From Bacillota bacterium (GTDB taxonomy: Bacteria; Bacillota; Bacilli; Paenibacillales; NBRC-103111), in assembly GCA_023386955.1 (NCBI GenBank), contig JAEWIS010000048.1, positions 157,541 through 221,540 on the forward strand: DNA of 64,000 nt. Reading direction: 5' to 3'. Position numbers and translations under genes: made by a program. The notes beneath the pieces were generated by a model, which was not told the origin of the DNA, did no database searches, and saw only the letters and a program-made list of their open reading frames with translations. Of the stretch, positions 62,121 through 64,000 are shown one piece after another. The stretch's first letter is position 1. Every line of letters starts with the position of its first letter.

Positions 62121-64000
62121 TTAGCCTCTTGCATTCATTGTCATTTTTGAAAGTTCTTCAATAGTCATGCCCTGATAGATACTTTGCATCTCAATAGAAA
62201 AACCTTCCTCTCTCATGAATACTACAAGTTCTATTACTTTTAGCGAATGCCCGCCCAACTCGAAAAAATCGTCTCGTATGCCCACCGGCTGCGAAAGCCC
62301 CAGCACCTCCTGCCAAATCGTCGCCAGCCTTGCTTCCATCTCGTTCCGCGGTGCGACATATTCACTTCCGGCCTGCACTAGCCCTTGTGGCTCCGGCAAT
62401 GCCTTTCGGTCCACCTTGCCATTGGCTGTTAACGGAATCCGATCCACTCCCACCACATACGACGGCACCATGTACTCCGGCAGGCTCTGCTTCAAATACG
62501 TACGCAGCTCGGATGCATCGCACGCCTCATCACTTACCACATACGCACACAGGTATGCTTCTTTCCGCTCGTCCTTCCGGGCGATTACTACCGCTTCCTT
62601 TATGTCCTCATGCTGCATTAGACGATGTACAATTTCGCCCGTCTCGATCCGGTACCCCCGGATCTTTACCTGCTCATCGATCCGCCCCAGGTACTCTAGG
62701 TTCCCATCCGGCAGCCATCTGGCCAAGTCTCCCGTTCGGTACATCCGCTCCCCAGACACAAACGAATTGGCCACGAACTTCTCTGCCGTTAGCTCCGGTC
62801 GGTTCAAGTAGCCTCGTGCCAACCCATCTCCTGCGATGCATAGCTCCCCAGGTATTCCAATCGGCTGTAAGTGATCTTTATTGTCTACAATGTAAATCCT
62901 TGTATTCGAAATTGGCTTCCCAATTGAAATGACCTTCGACTCCGGCATACATTCGTAAACGGTCACCTCCACGGTTGTCTCTGTCGGGCCATATAAATTG
63001 ATCAATCGAACGCTAGACAATCCACATTCAGCCATTAAGACATGAAACCGCTCGACAGTCCCCACGAGTAATTCTTCGCCGCTAGTAAACACTCGTTTTA
63101 GTGACGATAGTAGCTGCTTTCGATCATTTAGGGACTCGTGAGAAACACACTCTAAAAACACACTGAACATGGATGGCACAAAGTGTATATCTGTAACTCT
63201 ACGCTTCTGTATGTCTACCATTAGCCCGATTGGATCCTTCTCTTTGCCCGGTGTAAGTAACACTACACTAGCACCCGCTAACATCCACCAAAAAAATTCC
63301 CATACCGAAACATCGAAACTATAGGGCGTTTTCTGCAAAATCACATCTTCAGCTTGTAATGAGTACATCTGCTGCATCCAATGGATCCGGTTGACGACTG
63401 ATCCATGCTTAATCATCACACCTTTTGGCTGTCCCGTAGATCCCGAAGTAAACATGACATATGCTAAATGGTTCGTTGTGCAACCCGAAATTGTTGGATT
63501 AATATAGCCTTTTTTCCAGGTTACATCGCTCAGGTCGATCACATTGTTGACTCCAATTCTCCCTGCTATTGGCATATATCGATTCTGAGAACAAATGATC
63601 TGCATTCTGCAATCTTCCGCCATCATTTGAAGCCGCTCTTCTGGATAATCCGGCCCCAATGGCACGTATGCCCCGCCAGCTTTTAGAATGGCAAGAATCC
63701 CCACGACCATCTCTATCGAACGCTCTACCATGATTCCCACAAGTTGATCTGGCTGTACGCCTAAATCTTGGAGCCGTATTGCAACCTGATTTGCACGTTT
63801 GTTCAACTCCCCATAAGTCAACCGATCAGATTCAAATACCACTGCCACTGCTTCTGGCGTTCGCTCCACCTGTTCCTCGAACAACGCATGGATCGTTTTG
63901 TCCTTCGGATACTCCGCCTTTGTGTCATTAAACTGCACTAGTAGTTGTCGCTTCTCGTCTTCTCCCACCAGTTCAATTTCATCCAGCCTTATATCAGGCT
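62121..64000 (-). CDS. nonribosomal peptide synthetase, C-terminal part
   Basis: The frame is open to the window edge, so this is a fragment of at least 626 residues. Order: tail of a condensation domain (to ~63900), adenylation domain with A3 [12 protein letters not shown]5 [10 protein letters not shown]7 YRTGDLARW and A10 [10 protein letters not shown], then a carrier domain with [10 protein letters not shown] (near 62245), and a stop. The specificity residues read roughly D-V-W-H-F-S-L-V-E, close to serine codes such as EntF. No thioesterase or epimerase follows; a downstream protein would be needed, but IS debris lies there. Low GC, like sfp. Confidence 0.93.
   Translation of the reverse strand, partial: PDIRLDEIELVGEDEKRQLLVQFNDTKAEYPKDKTIHALFEEQVERTPEAVAVVFESDRLTYGELNKRANQVAIRLQDLGVQPDQLVGIMVERSIEMVVGILAILKAGGAYVPLGPDYPEERLQMMAEDCRMQIICSQNRYMPIAGRIGVNNVIDLSDVTWKKGYINPTISGCTTNHLAYVMFTSGSTGQPKGVMIKHGSVVNRIHWMQQMYSLQAEDVILQKTPYSFDVSVWEFFWWMLAGASVVLLTPGKEKDPIGLMVDIQKRRVTDIHFVPSMFSVFLECVSHESLNDRKQLLSSLKRVFTSGEELLVGTVERFHVLMAECGLSSVRLINLYGPTETTVEVTVYECMPESKVISIGKPISNTRIYIVDNKDHLQPIGIPGELCIAGDGLARGYLNRPELTAEKFVANSFVSGERMYRTGDLARWLPDGNLEYLGRIDEQVKIRGYRIETGEIVHRLMQHEDIKEAVVIARKDERKEAYLCAYVVSDEACDASELRTYLKQSLPEYMVPSYVVGVDRIPLTANGKVDRKALPEPQGLVQAGSEYVAPRNEMEARLATIWQEVLGLSQPVGIRDDFFELGGHSLKVIELVVFMREEGFSIEMQSIYQGMTIEELSKMTMNARG

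Overview
This window comes from an endospore-forming, GC-rich Firmicute, most likely a Paenibacillus or close relative. The signs are a GH88 unsaturated glucuronyl hydrolase very like the one from Bacillus (Paenibacillus) sp. GL1, a T-box-controlled serS, a YyaC spore protein, an SLH-anchored giant surface protein, sigma-A promoters with strong GGAGG ribosome sites, and frequent TTG/GTG (and one probable CTG) starts. Nearly all of it reads as ordinary chromosome; the last 8 kb is lower in GC and full of mobile-element debris.

Layout. 1-3.1 kb: start of ahpC, then malic enzyme-aspA (C4/aspartate metabolism). 4-9.5 kb: a HelD-type helicase, a HAD phosphatase and an OmpR/HisKA two-component pair; a candidate 120-nt sRNA diverges from helD. 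9.7-12.7 kb: LysR regulator, PHP histidinol phosphatase, CzcD metal exporter. 12.9-15.2 kb: glucuronyl hydrolase with its LacI regulator. 15.6-19.7 kb: a second HelD, then a MarR-MFS efflux cassette with a clear operator. 19.8-24.2 kb: sdhCAB with a divergent LysR gene. 24.3-26.5 kb: membrane-anchored polysaccharide deacetylase, a minisatellite, and a CD3324-family regulator behind what looks like an attenuator leader. 26.9-30.5 kb: esterase-pxpBCA (5-oxoproline use). 31-34 kb: acyltransferase, a YbjQ/membrane-protein pair behind an ECF-sigma-like promoter, a TIM-barrel isomerase. 34-43.3 kb: a cell-envelope and cytoskeleton stretch: a 2052-residue Ig/SLH surface protein, a ParM-like actin, an M23 endopeptidase and a bactofilin. 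43.4-55.8 kb: ABC exporter, T-box-serS, yyaC, fhs, a PAS-rich sensor kinase, xylA/xylR with xylO. 55.8-64 kb: IS66, IS3, IS256 and two group II intron reverse transcriptase remnants around an intact sfp-type gene and the 3' end of an NRPS whose adenylation code resembles serine.

The most unusual feature is a set of intergenic repeat arrays. Three unrelated 20-28 bp repeat families (A, B, C) each occur here as two separate arrays of four to five units, and in every array the units are spaced almost exactly 50-52 bp apart with unrelated spacers. In families A and B the units always run forward-forward-inverted-inverted. Two further repeat families lie against genes: one is a tandem ~42-bp leader found immediately upstream of both sdhA and the second helD; the other is a hairpin element that abuts stop codons and supplies the last codons and stop of an ABC exporter. 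I know of no described system that matches the 50-bp arrays, and they are the best candidate for something new in this window.
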